From assembly GCF_000019525.1 (NCBI RefSeq), contig NC_010506.1:310001-374000 (forward strand): a DNA stretch of 64,000 bases, read 5' to 3'. A program made the position numbers and the translations under genes. This document shows, one piece after another, positions 47,930 to 57,601 of the stretch; positions within the stretch are counted from its first letter, which is position 1, and each line of letters starts with the position of its first letter. The DNA is from Shewanella woodyi ATCC 51908. GTDB taxonomy: Bacteria > Pseudomonadota > Gammaproteobacteria > Enterobacterales > Shewanellaceae. A model generated the notes under the pieces. The model did no database searches. It saw only the letters and a program-made list of their open reading frames with translations, and was not told the DNA's origin.

Positions 47930-48661
47930 TTATTGAGTTCGGTTTATCATGATGCTGAGGACTGGATTGTCGAATCGATGGGATGCAGAGAGAACTGAGT
48001 CTGTTAGCCCATCGTCTTGACTTATCACCCCTGGATGAGCGTGCACCCTGTCAACATCGTCACGCATAGCATTAAACCCCTCTCCACCATCAGCAGGTCC
48101 TGGAAGAGTCCCTTTTGCTTCAGAATTGGATTCGGTACCTGCATCGTAAGCGATTGACCTAAATCTTATGGTTTGATCAACTGCTAGCTCACCTAATGAA
48201 AAGTCATTGAGACCTGCAAAAGCATCATTGGTATTGACCAACATGGTGAGTATGGATAAAGAATCAACATCATCAGGGGCGAGGCTAAGCTCTATACTCT
48301 CAGACATGCCTGGAGGCAAGATACCTGCTCCGACGGTGACGCTATCTACGTCATCCATCGATGAGAAAAGTGAACCATCACCTGACTCTGCTATTGTCTC
48401 TAGCGCCAGACTTGCAGGGGAGCCAACCTGCCAAGCTGATATGTCACCGTGTGCAATAAGAGTAATGGGAGACATTGGCTGGTTGGCCGTTAAGTTTGTC
48501 ACCGTTACGCTATAAACTTGATTAACCACAGGCGCCGGTGGTGCTGGAGGGGTGACCTCTGGCGTATTATCACTATCGGAACAGGCACTGAGGAACAGGC
48601 TTGAAGATATTGCAGCCACGAGAAGGAGTTTATTTCGTGGTAGAGTTTTGAATGTATTCAT
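47930..48661 (-). CDS. Spondin-N-domain lipoprotein
   Basis: This protein of about 243 residues has a lipobox LFLSACSDSDN and a Pro-rich linker (TPPAPPAPV). A spondin_N domain follows: YSVTVTNLTANQPMSPITLIAH, then NTNDAFAGLN and AYDAGTESNSE. I chose ATG at 48661, eleven bases after the upstream stop and with AGGTGG before it; a start 27 bases earlier would overlap that gene. Bacterial spondin_N proteins are poorly characterised. The eukaryotic domain mediates matrix adhesion and binds metal near the acidic NTNDAF / GTE region. It is paralogous to the adjacent gene. Confidence 0.82.
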   Translation of the reverse strand: MNTFKTLPRNKLLLVAAISSSLFLSACSDSDNTPEVTPPAPPAPVVNQVYSVTVTNLTANQPMSPITLIAHGDISAWQVGSPASLALETIAESGDGSLFSSMDDVDSVTVGAGILPPGMSESIELSLAPDDVDSLSILTMLVNTNDAFAGLNDFSLGELAVDQTIRFRSIAYDAGTESNSEAKGTLPGPADGGEGFNAMRDDVDRVHAHPGVISQDDGLTDSVLSASHRFDNPVLSIMINRTQ

Positions 48662-48671
48662 CTGATACCAC

Positions 48672-49376
48672 CTATTTAACTTCAACAACGACTCTTGCTA
48701 CTGGGTTTAACCATCTGTGAATACGGCTATCAAGGTCACTTATACCACCAGCTTCATCCATATCACCTAATACACCTGCATGAATATGTACCTTGTCGTT
48801 TGCACTTGTGTCACTGACACCGGTTCCATTCATTCCTGCATCCATCCCAGGCGCAGCAGGGATACCGGGTGCACCAGGCATTCCTCCGCCATTGACTATC
48901 TCATCATTGGCTTCTGTGCCCGCATCATAAGCATTAACGTTGATAGTATAGGTGCCGGGAGTGGTAGGTATTTCCCAAGCATCAAGCCCAATAAAAGCAT
49001 CATTCGTGGGCAGTACCATGGCGACTATGGATAGGTGTGTCATAGATTGAGTATCTAGCATAATCTCGTTAACTTTTCCGCCTGGAGCTAGAAGCCCTTC
49101 AGCTGGATTGCCTACCGTTAATTCGTTGTTGCCTGTTGCTGCAGCCATAAGATCTGCTATATCACCGCCTTCTGCCATTTTCTGTAATGCAGGGCTTGCC
49201 ATCTCACCAGCTTGAAATTGATGGCTGGTGTTATCGTGAGCAGTGATTAGGATGGGGGTAAAGTGGTTGCCTTGAGTAAGGTTTGTGATGCTTATCTCTA
49301 ACTCTGCAGCCATTGACGGTGCAGCTAGCATTAGCCCATTGAGTATTAAAATCTTACTTACTTTATTTAGGTTCAT
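48672..49376 (-). CDS. Secreted spondin-N-domain protein
   Basis: This 234-residue protein has a signal peptide (1-23, ending SMAAE) and a spondin_N domain (LEISITNLTQGNHFTPILITAHD, LPTNDAFIGLD, AYDAGTEANDE). A Gly/Pro/Ala-rich insert (GGGMPGAPGIPAAPG) precedes a C-terminal HIHAGVLGDMDEAGG segment shared with its neighbour (HAHPGVISQDD). It is the first gene of a probable four-gene operon with the lipoprotein and the two-component pair. Confidence 0.83.
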   Translation of the reverse strand: MNLNKVSKILILNGLMLAAPSMAAELEISITNLTQGNHFTPILITAHDNTSHQFQAGEMASPALQKMAEGGDIADLMAAATGNNELTVGNPAEGLLAPGGKVNEIMLDTQSMTHLSIVAMVLPTNDAFIGLDAWEIPTTPGTYTINVNAYDAGTEANDEIVNGGGMPGAPGIPAAPGMDAGMNGTGVSDTSANDKVHIHAGVLGDMDEAGGISDLDSRIHRWLNPVARVVVEVK

Positions 49377-49730
49377 TATCTCTCTCCATATTGGTGTATA
49401 TGTCGAGTATTACTAAATGAGATCACTGCAGTATCGCGTGTTTTTCACAACTTAGTTTTAAAAGTGTCACAAAAGTTTCACGGCCGAGTGGGGATAGGTT
49501 AGTCAGATCTCAAAATGAGGTAAATATTAATTTTACAGAGGGTTTTGTGTGCTAAATCAAAGCTAAGTAGTTTAGAAGGATGCACCCTATCGCTTACTTT
49601 AGCAACGGGCAAATTATAGCGGGTGTTATCCTGTTCCCAAATGGGGTATTTTGCACGGCGAAGTTATGGCTTTAGTCTGTTTTGAGTGGAGCCGCTGTTA
49701 ATTTTCCATGAATGATCCCTGTGAGACAAA
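49377..49730. other. Divergent intergenic region (spondin operon / GGDEF-EAL gene)
   Basis: No gene is visible in these 354 bases. The promoters of both divergent units should be here, and possibly a site for the OmpR-type regulator, but no direct-repeat operator can be singled out. Confidence 0.4.
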
Positions 49731-52343
49731 ATGCATATTGGCAAGAAACTCATCGTCTTTGTTGTTGGCTTCTGTCTTCCGGCAGTTATTGCCGTTTCTT
49801 ACTGTTTAAGCATGTGGTTTGAGCATAGAGTCGATAGATTAAGAATGAATGCCGTTAACGCTGAGTTAGTGGCTATTAAGACACAATTGAACAGTGATAT
49901 TAAACAATTGACGCTAATGGCCGATGTTTATGCGGTTCCTATTGCAGATCTTAGCCCCATGTCCAGAGTTTCATTAGATGAAGCTTGGCGTAACAGTACA
50001 ATCTCGGACAGCCTTAGTCTATTTTATCTTAATCGAGGAGAGTTGGAGCCTTTCTCACCACTTTATGATGATATCCTCTCCTTTGAATTTGATAAGTTAC
50101 CCAAGGAGCTATTGAGTCATACCAAGCGAAAAAGTGGCGTATATATCGAAGATAATAGTGGCTTTATGGTTAGTCAGGTGCCCATCACTGATCATAAGTC
50201 AGTTTTGATTGTAAGAAAGCTGACAGAGGAGCTGCTGTCTAGCTATGGAGCAAATGACTTTGTTCATAAGATCTATTTCGCGCCGGGTCCTGCTGATGAT
50301 CATTATATAATCGATGGCGCAAAGTATATTGTTGATCTCGATGTCGCGAGCTTACTGCCCCGACAAGATTCCCACCTTGAGGTTCAGTTTTCCACGGAGA
50401 TGTATAACAAGGTTTGGCTTAAATACGATCTTGTGACTTTTGGTATTGTTGGTCTTGGGCTGTTGATACTCATCATTGGTTATATCTGGTTAAAGCTTGG
50501 TCTTATTCGGCCTTTCCATCGCTTGATGTCTCAACTAGCGGATATTGATCCTAAAGCTAAGGCCTATACGCCGATACAAGGCTCTGGTTGCTCCGAATTG
50601 ATTGTAATGGCAGATAGGGTAAATACATTATTAGCACGTATTTTTCAGCAGAAAGAGCGAGCTAAGATAACCTTGGAGTCAATTGCTGAGGCGGTAATTT
50701 TAACCGATACACACGCTAAAGTTGTTTATTTGAATCCACAAGCAGAGCGAATGCTTGAGATTAAAGAGGCTAAGGCAATTGGTGCCAAGATAGATACACT
50801 TTTAAAAGCGGACAAAACAATTAAGAGTGCTTTGTTGAATGTTATGGGGAGTCAGGTCCAGCAAACTATACTGAATAAGCATATGTTTAGGACTGGTAAT
50901 GCTAAGGTTATGGAGCGTAGCGTTAGCAGCTTACTAAACCACCAACAAGAGGTGGTAGGCTCTGTGATTGTGCTTAGAGACATAACCCAAGAGGAGAAAT
51001 TAAAGCGGCAGCTAAGAGTCAGAGCTAACTTTGACCCAATAACATCTCTGCTTAATCGAAGGGCTTTTGAGGAGAGATTGACTCACTTTAGTGAGAACGC
51101 ACACTCTCTAGCCATCTGTTATTTTGATCTTGAGCAATTTAAGTTAATCAATGATTCTTGTGGTCATAGCGCTGGCGATCAGATGTTGGCCATGGTGGCT
51201 AAAGCGATACAGTCTTGCCTGAATAAAGAGGATCTACTTGCGCGTTTAGGCGGCGATGAATTTGGTTTGGCAATACGAAATCAAAGTGCAGTTGAAGTTG
51301 CTCAAATAGTGAAACGTGTGATCTCCAGAGTCTCACTCCAAGTTCTACATCATCATGCTTGTCATTACCGCGTTGGGGTCAGTGTCGGCATCGCAATTGC
51401 CCGTGCACCCTATATCGCATCAAAAGAGCTGGTGAAAGATGCTGATATTGCTTGTTTAGCCGCGAAACGTAAAGGGAGTAATCAGATCCATTTTTATGAT
51501 GATAAAGATAAGGAGTCTGTTTACCAACGTAATGCACCCATGTGGGCAGTGAGGATCGGACAGGCGATTGAGCACAATGAACTTCTTCTTTATTACCAAG
51601 AGATCAAAGGGATGGGAGAGGGAGTCAATCGTCAGAGAATGGAGATATTACTGCGTGTGCAGGAACCCTGTGGTCGGATACTTGCCCCTGCACAATTTAT
51701 TGAAGCTGCTGAACGCTTTAAGTTGATGAATGAAGTTGATAAAGAGGTTATTCGCAAAACATTTCTCTGGTTATCTTTGCATGAAGATATTTGGGATGAT
51801 CACTGCATTTCCATCAACCTTTCTGGTAACAGCTTAGGAGCGGAGGGGATGGTTGAGTATATCGCTAAGCAGTATGAGCGTTTTGAGATCCCGAGCCAGT
51901 GTATCTGTTTTGAGATAACAGAAACCAGTGCTATTCAAAATCGTAATCGCGCTATGGATATGATTAATCACCTACGCAAACTTGGTTTTTCATTTGCCCT
52001 AGATGATTTTGGTAGTGGCTTTGCATCTTATGGTTATCTGAAAGAGTTGCCCGTTGATTACGTCAAAATCGATGGTTGTTTTGTCAAAAATTTAGCTAAC
52101 AATGCTAAATATTTTGCCATTGTAAAATCGATTCATGATGTATGTTGTGCCATGGGAATAGAAACTGTGGCTGAGTTTGTCGAAAACCAAGATATTATTG
52201 ATAAATTAGAGAAAATTGGTATTAACTATGCTCAAGGGTACGCAATAGGCAGGCCAAAACCTTTAAATAATTATGTGCAAAGTCGGACGATTCAAGTTGA
52301 ACAAGCTAAACTTGTATCTGAAGTTCAACTTTTGAGCGCATAA
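49731..52343 (+). CDS. Membrane-bound PAS-GGDEF-EAL cyclic-di-GMP protein
   Basis: This is an 870-residue protein. Transmembrane helices at about 7-29 and 235-257 enclose a periplasmic sensor region. A HAMP-like linker and a PAS domain follow (ESIAEAVILTDTHAKVVYLNPQAERML), then a GGDEF domain (RLGGDEF intact, with FDLEQFKLIND) and an EAL domain. The EAL signature reads MEILLRV, so Ala is replaced by Ile, but the Glu, the later EITE, DDFGSG and KIDG residues are kept, so activity is still possible. Architecture resembles LapD/MorA-like sensors only loosely. Confidence 0.88.
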   Translation: MHIGKKLIVFVVGFCLPAVIAVSYCLSMWFEHRVDRLRMNAVNAELVAIKTQLNSDIKQLTLMADVYAVPIADLSPMSRVSLDEAWRNSTISDSLSLFYLNRGELEPFSPLYDDILSFEFDKLPKELLSHTKRKSGVYIEDNSGFMVSQVPITDHKSVLIVRKLTEELLSSYGANDFVHKIYFAPGPADDHYIIDGAKYIVDLDVASLLPRQDSHLEVQFSTEMYNKVWLKYDLVTFGIVGLGLLILIIGYIWLKLGLIRPFHRLMSQLADIDPKAKAYTPIQGSGCSELIVMADRVNTLLARIFQQKERAKITLESIAEAVILTDTHAKVVYLNPQAERMLEIKEAKAIGAKIDTLLKADKTIKSALLNVMGSQVQQTILNKHMFRTGNAKVMERSVSSLLNHQQEVVGSVIVLRDITQEEKLKRQLRVRANFDPITSLLNRRAFEERLTHFSENAHSLAICYFDLEQFKLINDSCGHSAGDQMLAMVAKAIQSCLNKEDLLARLGGDEFGLAIRNQSAVEVAQIVKRVISRVSLQVLHHHACHYRVGVSVGIAIARAPYIASKELVKDADIACLAAKRKGSNQIHFYDDKDKESVYQRNAPMWAVRIGQAIEHNELLLYYQEIKGMGEGVNRQRMEILLRVQEPCGRILAPAQFIEAAERFKLMNEVDKEVIRKTFLWLSLHEDIWDDHCISINLSGNSLGAEGMVEYIAKQYERFEIPSQCICFEITETSAIQNRNRAMDMINHLRKLGFSFALDDFGSGFASYGYLKELPVDYVKIDGCFVKNLANNAKYFAIVKSIHDVCCAMGIETVAEFVENQDIIDKLEKIGINYAQGYAIGRPKPLNNYVQSRTIQVEQAKLVSEVQLLSA

Positions 52344-52415
52344 AGTTTGCCATAATGATGTAAGTATGTGATTTTATATGAATAGATAGTAAGTGATATT
52401 ATTCAAGGAATGAAT

Positions 52416-53219
52416 ATGGATGGATTAAATGGAAAAGTCATTATTATCACTGGGGCCTCAGAAGGAATTGGCCGTGCATTAGCCCTCTCCATGGCACCTC
52501 TGGGCTGTAAATTGGTATTGAGTGCTAGGAACGAGTCTAGACTGCTCTCTTTAGCACACGAGATAGAGAGTCAGGGGGAGCCTCCCCTGGTGTTTGCCAC
52601 AGATGTCACCAGTCAGTCACAGTGCCAAGAGTTAATTGATGCCACGGTAGAGCACTTTGGTTGCTTAGATATTTTAATCAATAATGCCGGTATGACTATG
52701 TGGTCCAAGTTCGATGAGCTATCGGATTTAAGTGTGTTAGAACGGATAATGCAGGTTAATTATCTAGGTCCCGCCTACTTAACACACGCAGCACTCCCAC
52801 AACTGAAATTAACTCAAGGACAAGTGGTGGTCGTGGCCTCATTAGCCGGACTGACAGGCGTACCTGCCAGAGCGGGGTATGCTGCATCAAAGCACGCTGT
52901 TATGGGTTTTTTTGAGTCTTTGCGTATTGAACTTGCTGAGCATAATGTTGCCGTGACGACACTATGTCCGGACTTTGTCACAACTCAGGCTCATAAGCGT
53001 GCTTTGGATGCCGATGGTGAGCCCTTAGGACAAACCCCAATTCAGGAGTCAAGAGTGATGTCGGCTGAGGAGTGTGCTCGGATGATGTTACCTGTGATTT
53101 CAGGCCGAAATAGAATGATGATCACCTCACTTAGAGGAAAGTTAGGGCGGTTTGTAAAGTTAGTAGCCCCAGGAATGATCGATAGAATGGCCCGAAGAGC
53201 AAGCTCTTCAGGCTATTAG
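52416..53219 (+). CDS. Short-chain dehydrogenase/reductase
   Basis: This is a 267-residue SDR of the classical type. The cofactor motif is TGASEGIG, the NNAG motif is present, and the catalytic YAASKH follows VASLAGL with its Ser. I chose ATG at 52416 since AAGGA lies seven bases before it; an ATG at 52410 is too close to it. The substrate is unknown. It lies 72 bases after the GGDEF-EAL gene. Confidence 0.87.
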   Translation: MDGLNGKVIIITGASEGIGRALALSMAPLGCKLVLSARNESRLLSLAHEIESQGEPPLVFATDVTSQSQCQELIDATVEHFGCLDILINNAGMTMWSKFDELSDLSVLERIMQVNYLGPAYLTHAALPQLKLTQGQVVVVASLAGLTGVPARAGYAASKHAVMGFFESLRIELAEHNVAVTTLCPDFVTTQAHKRALDADGEPLGQTPIQESRVMSAEECARMMLPVISGRNRMMITSLRGKLGRFVKLVAPGMIDRMARRASSSGY

Positions 53220-53252
53220 ATGCTTCAAACGGGATATCTAAGAGAGCAAAGT

Positions 53253-53477
53253 CTAGGACTTAGTATTTAAGTGATTAATGATAGTTTGCTCTGCATCGGT
53301 TTGGGTTATCTGATTGTTTGATACTGTGATCTGAGCCGTTGGGGTGACGCCATTGGCCTCCTCTGCGATATGAAGCCAATCAGGGTGCCAGTAAAAAGAG
53401 GTGCCTGATATCGTATTCCAGTTATGTACTCCTGCTGTTTCCCCTTGATAAACCAGATCGCCAATAGAATATTTCAT
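53253..53477 (-). CDS. Small protein of unknown function
   Basis: This is a 74-residue protein, ATG start with AAAGGAAG upstream. It has a beta-rich first half (KYSIGDLVYQGETAGVHNWNTISG, YWHPDWLHIAEE), resembling a small SH3-like or YopX-type barrel, and a helical C-terminus (TDAEQTIINHLNTK). The good ribosome-binding site and composition argue for a real gene, though no family is recognised. Confidence 0.55.
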   Translation of the reverse strand: MKYSIGDLVYQGETAGVHNWNTISGTSFYWHPDWLHIAEEANGVTPTAQITVSNNQITQTDAEQTIINHLNTKS

Positions 53478-53596
53478 TGATACTTCCTTTCATTCAAATT
53501 AATGACAATATAGTGCGCTTCATCTAAAGAGAAAAGTGTGATCTACGTCCTGTTTTGTTTGTGTTGAGTCTGCTCGTTGCTATAAAGCTTTGGATA

Positions 53597-53627
53597 TAAA
53601 AAAACCGGTTAAATACCGGTTTTTATT
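53597..53627 (-). terminator. purD terminator
   Basis: AAAACCGGT / ACCGGTTTTT stem with a 5-base loop, T-tract on the minus strand just after purD. It may also work for the other direction. Confidence 0.88.
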
Positions 53628-53640
53628 CATTATAGAAAGA

Positions 53641-54933
53641 TTAACTTTCCCGTGAGATAGCGCGGTAGGCGATATCTGTGCGGAAGTAGATATCATCCCA
53701 ATGGATCTTTTCAACCAAAGCATATGCAGCTTGTTGAGCTTCAGTGACACTATTTCCTAGGGCTGTTGCACAGAGGACTCGTCCGCCATTAGTTACCACA
53801 TGGCCATCTTTCATGCTGGTGCCAGCGTGGAAGACTTTAGCATTATTGTTACCAAGGTCTAAGCCATCAATCACGTCATGCTTACGGTAGGCTTCAGGGT
53901 ATCCGCCTGCTGCTAGAACAACGCCCACGGCTGCACGGCTATCAAACTCAGCAGTAACTTTATCTAGCTCACCACGAGTGGCGGCGAGACAAAGCGCTAC
54001 TAGATCTGATTGCAGACGCATCATAATGGGTTGAGTCTCTGGATCGCCGAAGCGACAGTTATACTCAAGTACTTTTGCGCTGCCGTCAGGGGCGATCATC
54101 AGGCCTGCGTACAGGAAGCCTGTGTAGACATTCCCTTCTGCAGCCATTCCATCGACGGTTGGACGGATCACATTGTTGATTGTCCAGTCATGTACTGCTT
54201 GAGTGACGACTGGAGCCGGCGAATATGCACCCATACCGCCAGTATTTGGACCGTAATCACCGTTATCACGGGCTTTATGATCTTGGCTGGTGGCCATGGC
54301 AAGAATGTTTTTACCGTCAACCATAACGATAAAACTGGCTTCCTCACCTTTAAGAAACTCTTCGATAACCACGCGGGAGCCCGCTTCGCCAAATTTGTTG
54401 CCCGCTAACATATCTTCAATGGCGGCATCGGCTTGGATTTGGTCTTCGGCGATGATCACGCCTTTACCCGCAGCAAGGCCATCGGCTTTTATTACAATCG
54501 GAAAGCCAGTATTTGCCGTAACTTGAGTTACATAGGCTTTAGCTGGTTCAATCTCAGTAAAGTTTGAGTAGGCTGCGGTTGGAATATTGTGTCTAGCTAA
54601 GAAGTCTTTAGTGAAAGCTTTAGATGACTCTAGCTGTGCAGCACCTTGTGTTGGGCCAAAAATGGGTAGTTGAGCGTCATTGAATGCATCCACCACACCG
54701 AGTGCTAAAGGCACTTCAGGGCCAACGATAGTGATTTCAATGGCTTTGTCTTGTGCAAAAGCGACAAGAGCTGGAATATCTTCAACCTGAATAGCGACAT
54801 TTTCAAGCTTAGGTTCCATAGAGGTCCCTGCATTGCCTGGAGCGACAAATACGGTTTCTACTTGTGCTGACTGAGCCGCTTTCCACGCTAGAGCGTGCTC
54901 ACGTCCGCCGCCACCTATTACTAATACATTCAT
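53641..54933 (-). CDS. purD: Phosphoribosylamine-glycine ligase
   Basis: This is a 430-residue ATP-grasp enzyme that makes glycinamide ribonucleotide in purine synthesis. Features are MNVLVIGGGGREHALAWK, the ATP-grasp core IVIKADGLAAGKGV, and LEYNCRFGDPETQ (metal-binding Glu/Asn). It follows purH by 172 bases and is read in the same direction. Confidence 0.98.
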   Translation of the reverse strand: MNVLVIGGGGREHALAWKAAQSAQVETVFVAPGNAGTSMEPKLENVAIQVEDIPALVAFAQDKAIEITIVGPEVPLALGVVDAFNDAQLPIFGPTQGAAQLESSKAFTKDFLARHNIPTAAYSNFTEIEPAKAYVTQVTANTGFPIVIKADGLAAGKGVIIAEDQIQADAAIEDMLAGNKFGEAGSRVVIEEFLKGEEASFIVMVDGKNILAMATSQDHKARDNGDYGPNTGGMGAYSPAPVVTQAVHDWTINNVIRPTVDGMAAEGNVYTGFLYAGLMIAPDGSAKVLEYNCRFGDPETQPIMMRLQSDLVALCLAATRGELDKVTAEFDSRAAVGVVLAAGGYPEAYRKHDVIDGLDLGNNNAKVFHAGTSMKDGHVVTNGGRVLCATALGNSVTEAQQAAYALVEKIHWDDIYFRTDIAYRAISRES

Positions 54934-55105
54934 TTTTTTATCCTTTATCGCTTCTTCATCGGCTCTTGAACTGCATCAAACATACTCATGTATTGGCATT
55001 TTTTACCAATAAGAATCTGCGTGTGTTTTCTTTGTTCTAGAACCGATGATTTTGCGCTAAACCTTAAAAATTAATATTTTGTTCGAAACTCGAAACTTAG
55101 TTCTA

Positions 55106-56713
55106 TTAATGACGGAAGTGACGCATTCCGGTAAATACCATCGCCATACCGTGCTCATCTGCTGCTGCAATGATCTCTTCATCACGGATAGAGCCACCTG
55201 GTTGGATGATACAGCTGATGCCGGCAGCGGCTGCGGCATCAATGCCATCACGGAACGGGAAGAAAGCATCAGATGCCATCACTGAGTCTTGCACCTCTAA
55301 CCCTTCATCAGCAGCTTTTATACCAGCCACCTTAGCGCTATAGACACGGCTCATTTGGCCTGCGCCAACACCGATTGTCATGCTGTTCTTTGCATACACA
55401 ATCGCGTTAGACTTAACAAATTTGGCGACTTTCCAGCAGAACATTAGATCTTTCATCTCAGCTTCAGTTGGTTGACGTTTAGAGACGACTTTCACCTCAT
55501 CAAGTCCAACCATACCTTGGTCTCTATCTTGAAGCAGCAGCCCGCCGTTAACACGCTTGTAATCAAGGCTGGTGGTCTTATTTGCCCATTCACCACACTC
55601 AAGCAGGCGAACATTGGCCTTAGCTGCAACAACATCACGAGCGGCTTGGCAAACCTTAGGGGCGATAATGACCTCTACAAATTGACGCTCAACAATCGCT
55701 GCTGCAGTTTCAGCATCAAGCTCTGCGTTGAAGGCGATAATGCCACCAAAAGCCGAGGTAGGATCGGTTTGGAATGCACGGTTGTAGGCTTCAAGTAGGT
55801 TTTCACCAATGGCTACGCCACATGGGTTGGCATGTTTTACAATCACACAGGCAGGTTCACTGAACTCTTTAACGCACTCAAGTGCAGAGTCTGTGTCGGC
55901 GATATTGTTATAGGAGAGCGCCTTGCCCTGTAGTTGAACAGCTGTCGCAACAGAAGCTTCATCTATATTTGTATCGACATAGAAAGCGGCTGTTTGATGG
56001 CTATTTTCGCCATAACGTAGATCTTGTTTTTTAACTAGTTGAGTGTTGTAGGTGCGTGGGAATTTAGAGTCTTCAGCGCATAAAGAGCGTTCATGACACT
56101 CATCTTGACTGTGAGCAGGAACTTTTGTACCGAAGTAGTTTGCGATCATGCCATCGTATGCGGCTGTATGTTCAAAGGCGGCAATCGCTAAGTCGAAGCG
56201 AGTTTCTAGTGTGGTGCTGCCTTGATTCGCTTCCATCTCAGCAATGACGCGATCGTAATCATGTGCATTGACTATGATGGTGGTGTCTTTATGGTTTTTG
56301 GCTGTAGAGCGGACCATAGTTGGGCCACCGATATCGATATTCTCGACAGCGTCTGCGAGCGTGCAGCCCTCTTTAGCGACAGTTTCTGCAAATGGATACA
56401 AGTTAACCGCAACTAGGTCGATTGGCTTAATGTTATTTTGTTCCATAACAAGCTCATCGATGCCACGACGTGCCAAGATACCGCCATGCACTTTAGGGTG
56501 CAGAGTTTTAACGCGGCCATCCATGATCTCTGGATGTCCAGTATGATCCGACACTTCAATGACAGGCACACCATTATCTGCCAAAAGGCGGGCGGTGCCA
56601 CCAGTAGACAGTAGCTCTACGCCTTGAGCGTGTAGTGATTTAGCAAACTCAAGGATTCCGGTTTTATCTGAAACGCTTAACAGCGCGCGACGAATGGGTC
56701 TGGCATTATTCAT
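55106..56713 (-). CDS. purH: Bifunctional AICAR formyltransferase / IMP cyclohydrolase
   Basis: This is a 535-residue protein carrying out the last two steps of IMP synthesis. The N-terminal MGS-like cyclohydrolase domain shows [15 protein letters not shown] and [11 protein letters not shown], and the C-terminal transformylase domain has [10 protein letters not shown] and [10 protein letters not shown], with [15 protein letters not shown] [13 protein letters not shown] PurR box was sought upstream and not found with certainty. Confidence 0.98.
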   Translation of the reverse strand: MNNARPIRRALLSVSDKTGILEFAKSLHAQGVELLSTGGTARLLADNGVPVIEVSDHTGHPEIMDGRVKTLHPKVHGGILARRGIDELVMEQNNIKPIDLVAVNLYPFAETVAKEGCTLADAVENIDIGGPTMVRSTAKNHKDTTIIVNAHDYDRVIAEMEANQGSTTLETRFDLAIAAFEHTAAYDGMIANYFGTKVPAHSQDECHERSLCAEDSKFPRTYNTQLVKKQDLRYGENSHQTAAFYVDTNIDEASVATAVQLQGKALSYNNIADTDSALECVKEFSEPACVIVKHANPCGVAIGENLLEAYNRAFQTDPTSAFGGIIAFNAELDAETAAAIVERQFVEVIIAPKVCQAARDVVAAKANVRLLECGEWANKTTSLDYKRVNGGLLLQDRDQGMVGLDEVKVVSKRQPTEAEMKDLMFCWKVAKFVKSNAIVYAKNSMTIGVGAGQMSRVYSAKVAGIKAADEGLEVQDSVMASDAFFPFRDGIDAAAAAGISCIIQPGGSIRDEEIIAAADEHGMAMVFTGMRHFRH

Positions 56714-57042
56714 TTTGGGTACAGTGTCCAGTAGTTATATTTAAGGATCTTTCGGAAAACAGAACTGTATCATCAGGTTCGATAACAAAATCTGTTTTCC
56801 AAAAGTCCCTCAATGCTAGCTTCCTGCACTTGCCTCCTTCGCAGCGCGCGTATTTTAACGTAAATCTTCTCTCTAGGCTTTTTATTTATATGTGATTTCA
56901 CAATACGCATACGCGAACAAAGAGTCATGGCTTAAGGGGATATTTGAGAGCTGATTGGTGGCGGCACATATATATTTTGCCGCTCTTCACACACTGGCTA
57001 TCTAAAAGGTGTTTTAAGGAGATATTTATTGCACTATAACCC

Positions 57043-57074
57043 TTGACCTTGGATTTAACTCTAAGGTTTATACT
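57043..57074 (+). promoter_or_regulatory. MerR-type operator-promoter with a 20-bp spacer
   Basis: TTGACC and TATACT are 20 bases apart, too long for normal recognition. The spacer region holds the dyad ACCTTGGA-TTTAAC-TCTAAGGT (57046-57067). This is the classic arrangement in which a metal-bound MerR protein untwists the DNA and activates. It lies before the regulator itself, so autoregulation of the operon is likely. Confidence 0.85.
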
Positions 57075-57118
57075 TAGTCATATTCTAGGTTATTTGCGAT
57101 GACTGATAAGGGCAATTC

Positions 57119-57598
57119 ATGTATCGAATTGGTGAGTTAGCTAAGCAGTGTGAGGTGAAAGCCGACACATTGAGGTTTTATGAGAAGCATGGTCTGTTGG
57201 CGCCATCCTCCCGAAGTGACTCAGGTTACCGTTTGTATAATGAGCATGACGCGGAGCGGTTACGCTTTATCTTAAGGGCTAAGGCGGTTGGTTTTACATT
57301 AGCTGAGATCACAGAGCTACTCTCTATTGAGCTGGATAAGTCGAATTGGGCGTGTGCAGATGTAAAAGGCATGGTAGACATCAAACTTGAACATGTGAAT
57401 CAAAAAATTGCTGAGCTTAAGCATTTTCAGGTTTCACTAGAGCGTCTATCTGATGCATGTTGCGGCGGACCAGAAAGTGCAGAGCACTGTTCAATACTAG
57501 AAGCGTTAGAGTCAAATACCGATAGCATAAAGTGTGAAAATCACGGCCATCACCATGATGCATCTCAGTATACAAAAAATTGTCAGAGTAAGGGTTAG
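57119..57598 (+). CDS. zntR: MerR-family metal-responsive regulator, ZntR-like
   Basis: This is a 159-residue regulator. The winged helix is MYRIGELAKQCEVKADTLRFYEKHGLL, followed by a long dimer helix. Metal-binding positions include Cys in WACADVKGM and LSDACCGGPESAEHC, the ZntR layout for two zinc sites. The C-terminal tail CENHGHHHDASQYTKNC is His/Cys-rich and could add metal sites. It is followed after 3 bases by the efflux permease. Zn is the likely inducer, but Cu or Cd is possible. Confidence 0.85.
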   Translation: MYRIGELAKQCEVKADTLRFYEKHGLLAPSSRSDSGYRLYNEHDAERLRFILRAKAVGFTLAEITELLSIELDKSNWACADVKGMVDIKLEHVNQKIAELKHFQVSLERLSDACCGGPESAEHCSILEALESNTDSIKCENHGHHHDASQYTKNCQSKG

Positions 57599-57601
57599 TC
57601 T

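Noticed and set aside
56714..57042. PurR operator upstream of purH (ACGTTAAAATACGC)
   Set aside because: Too far from the ACGCAAACGTTTGCGT consensus; the gap otherwise holds nothing definable except the MerR operator at its right end.
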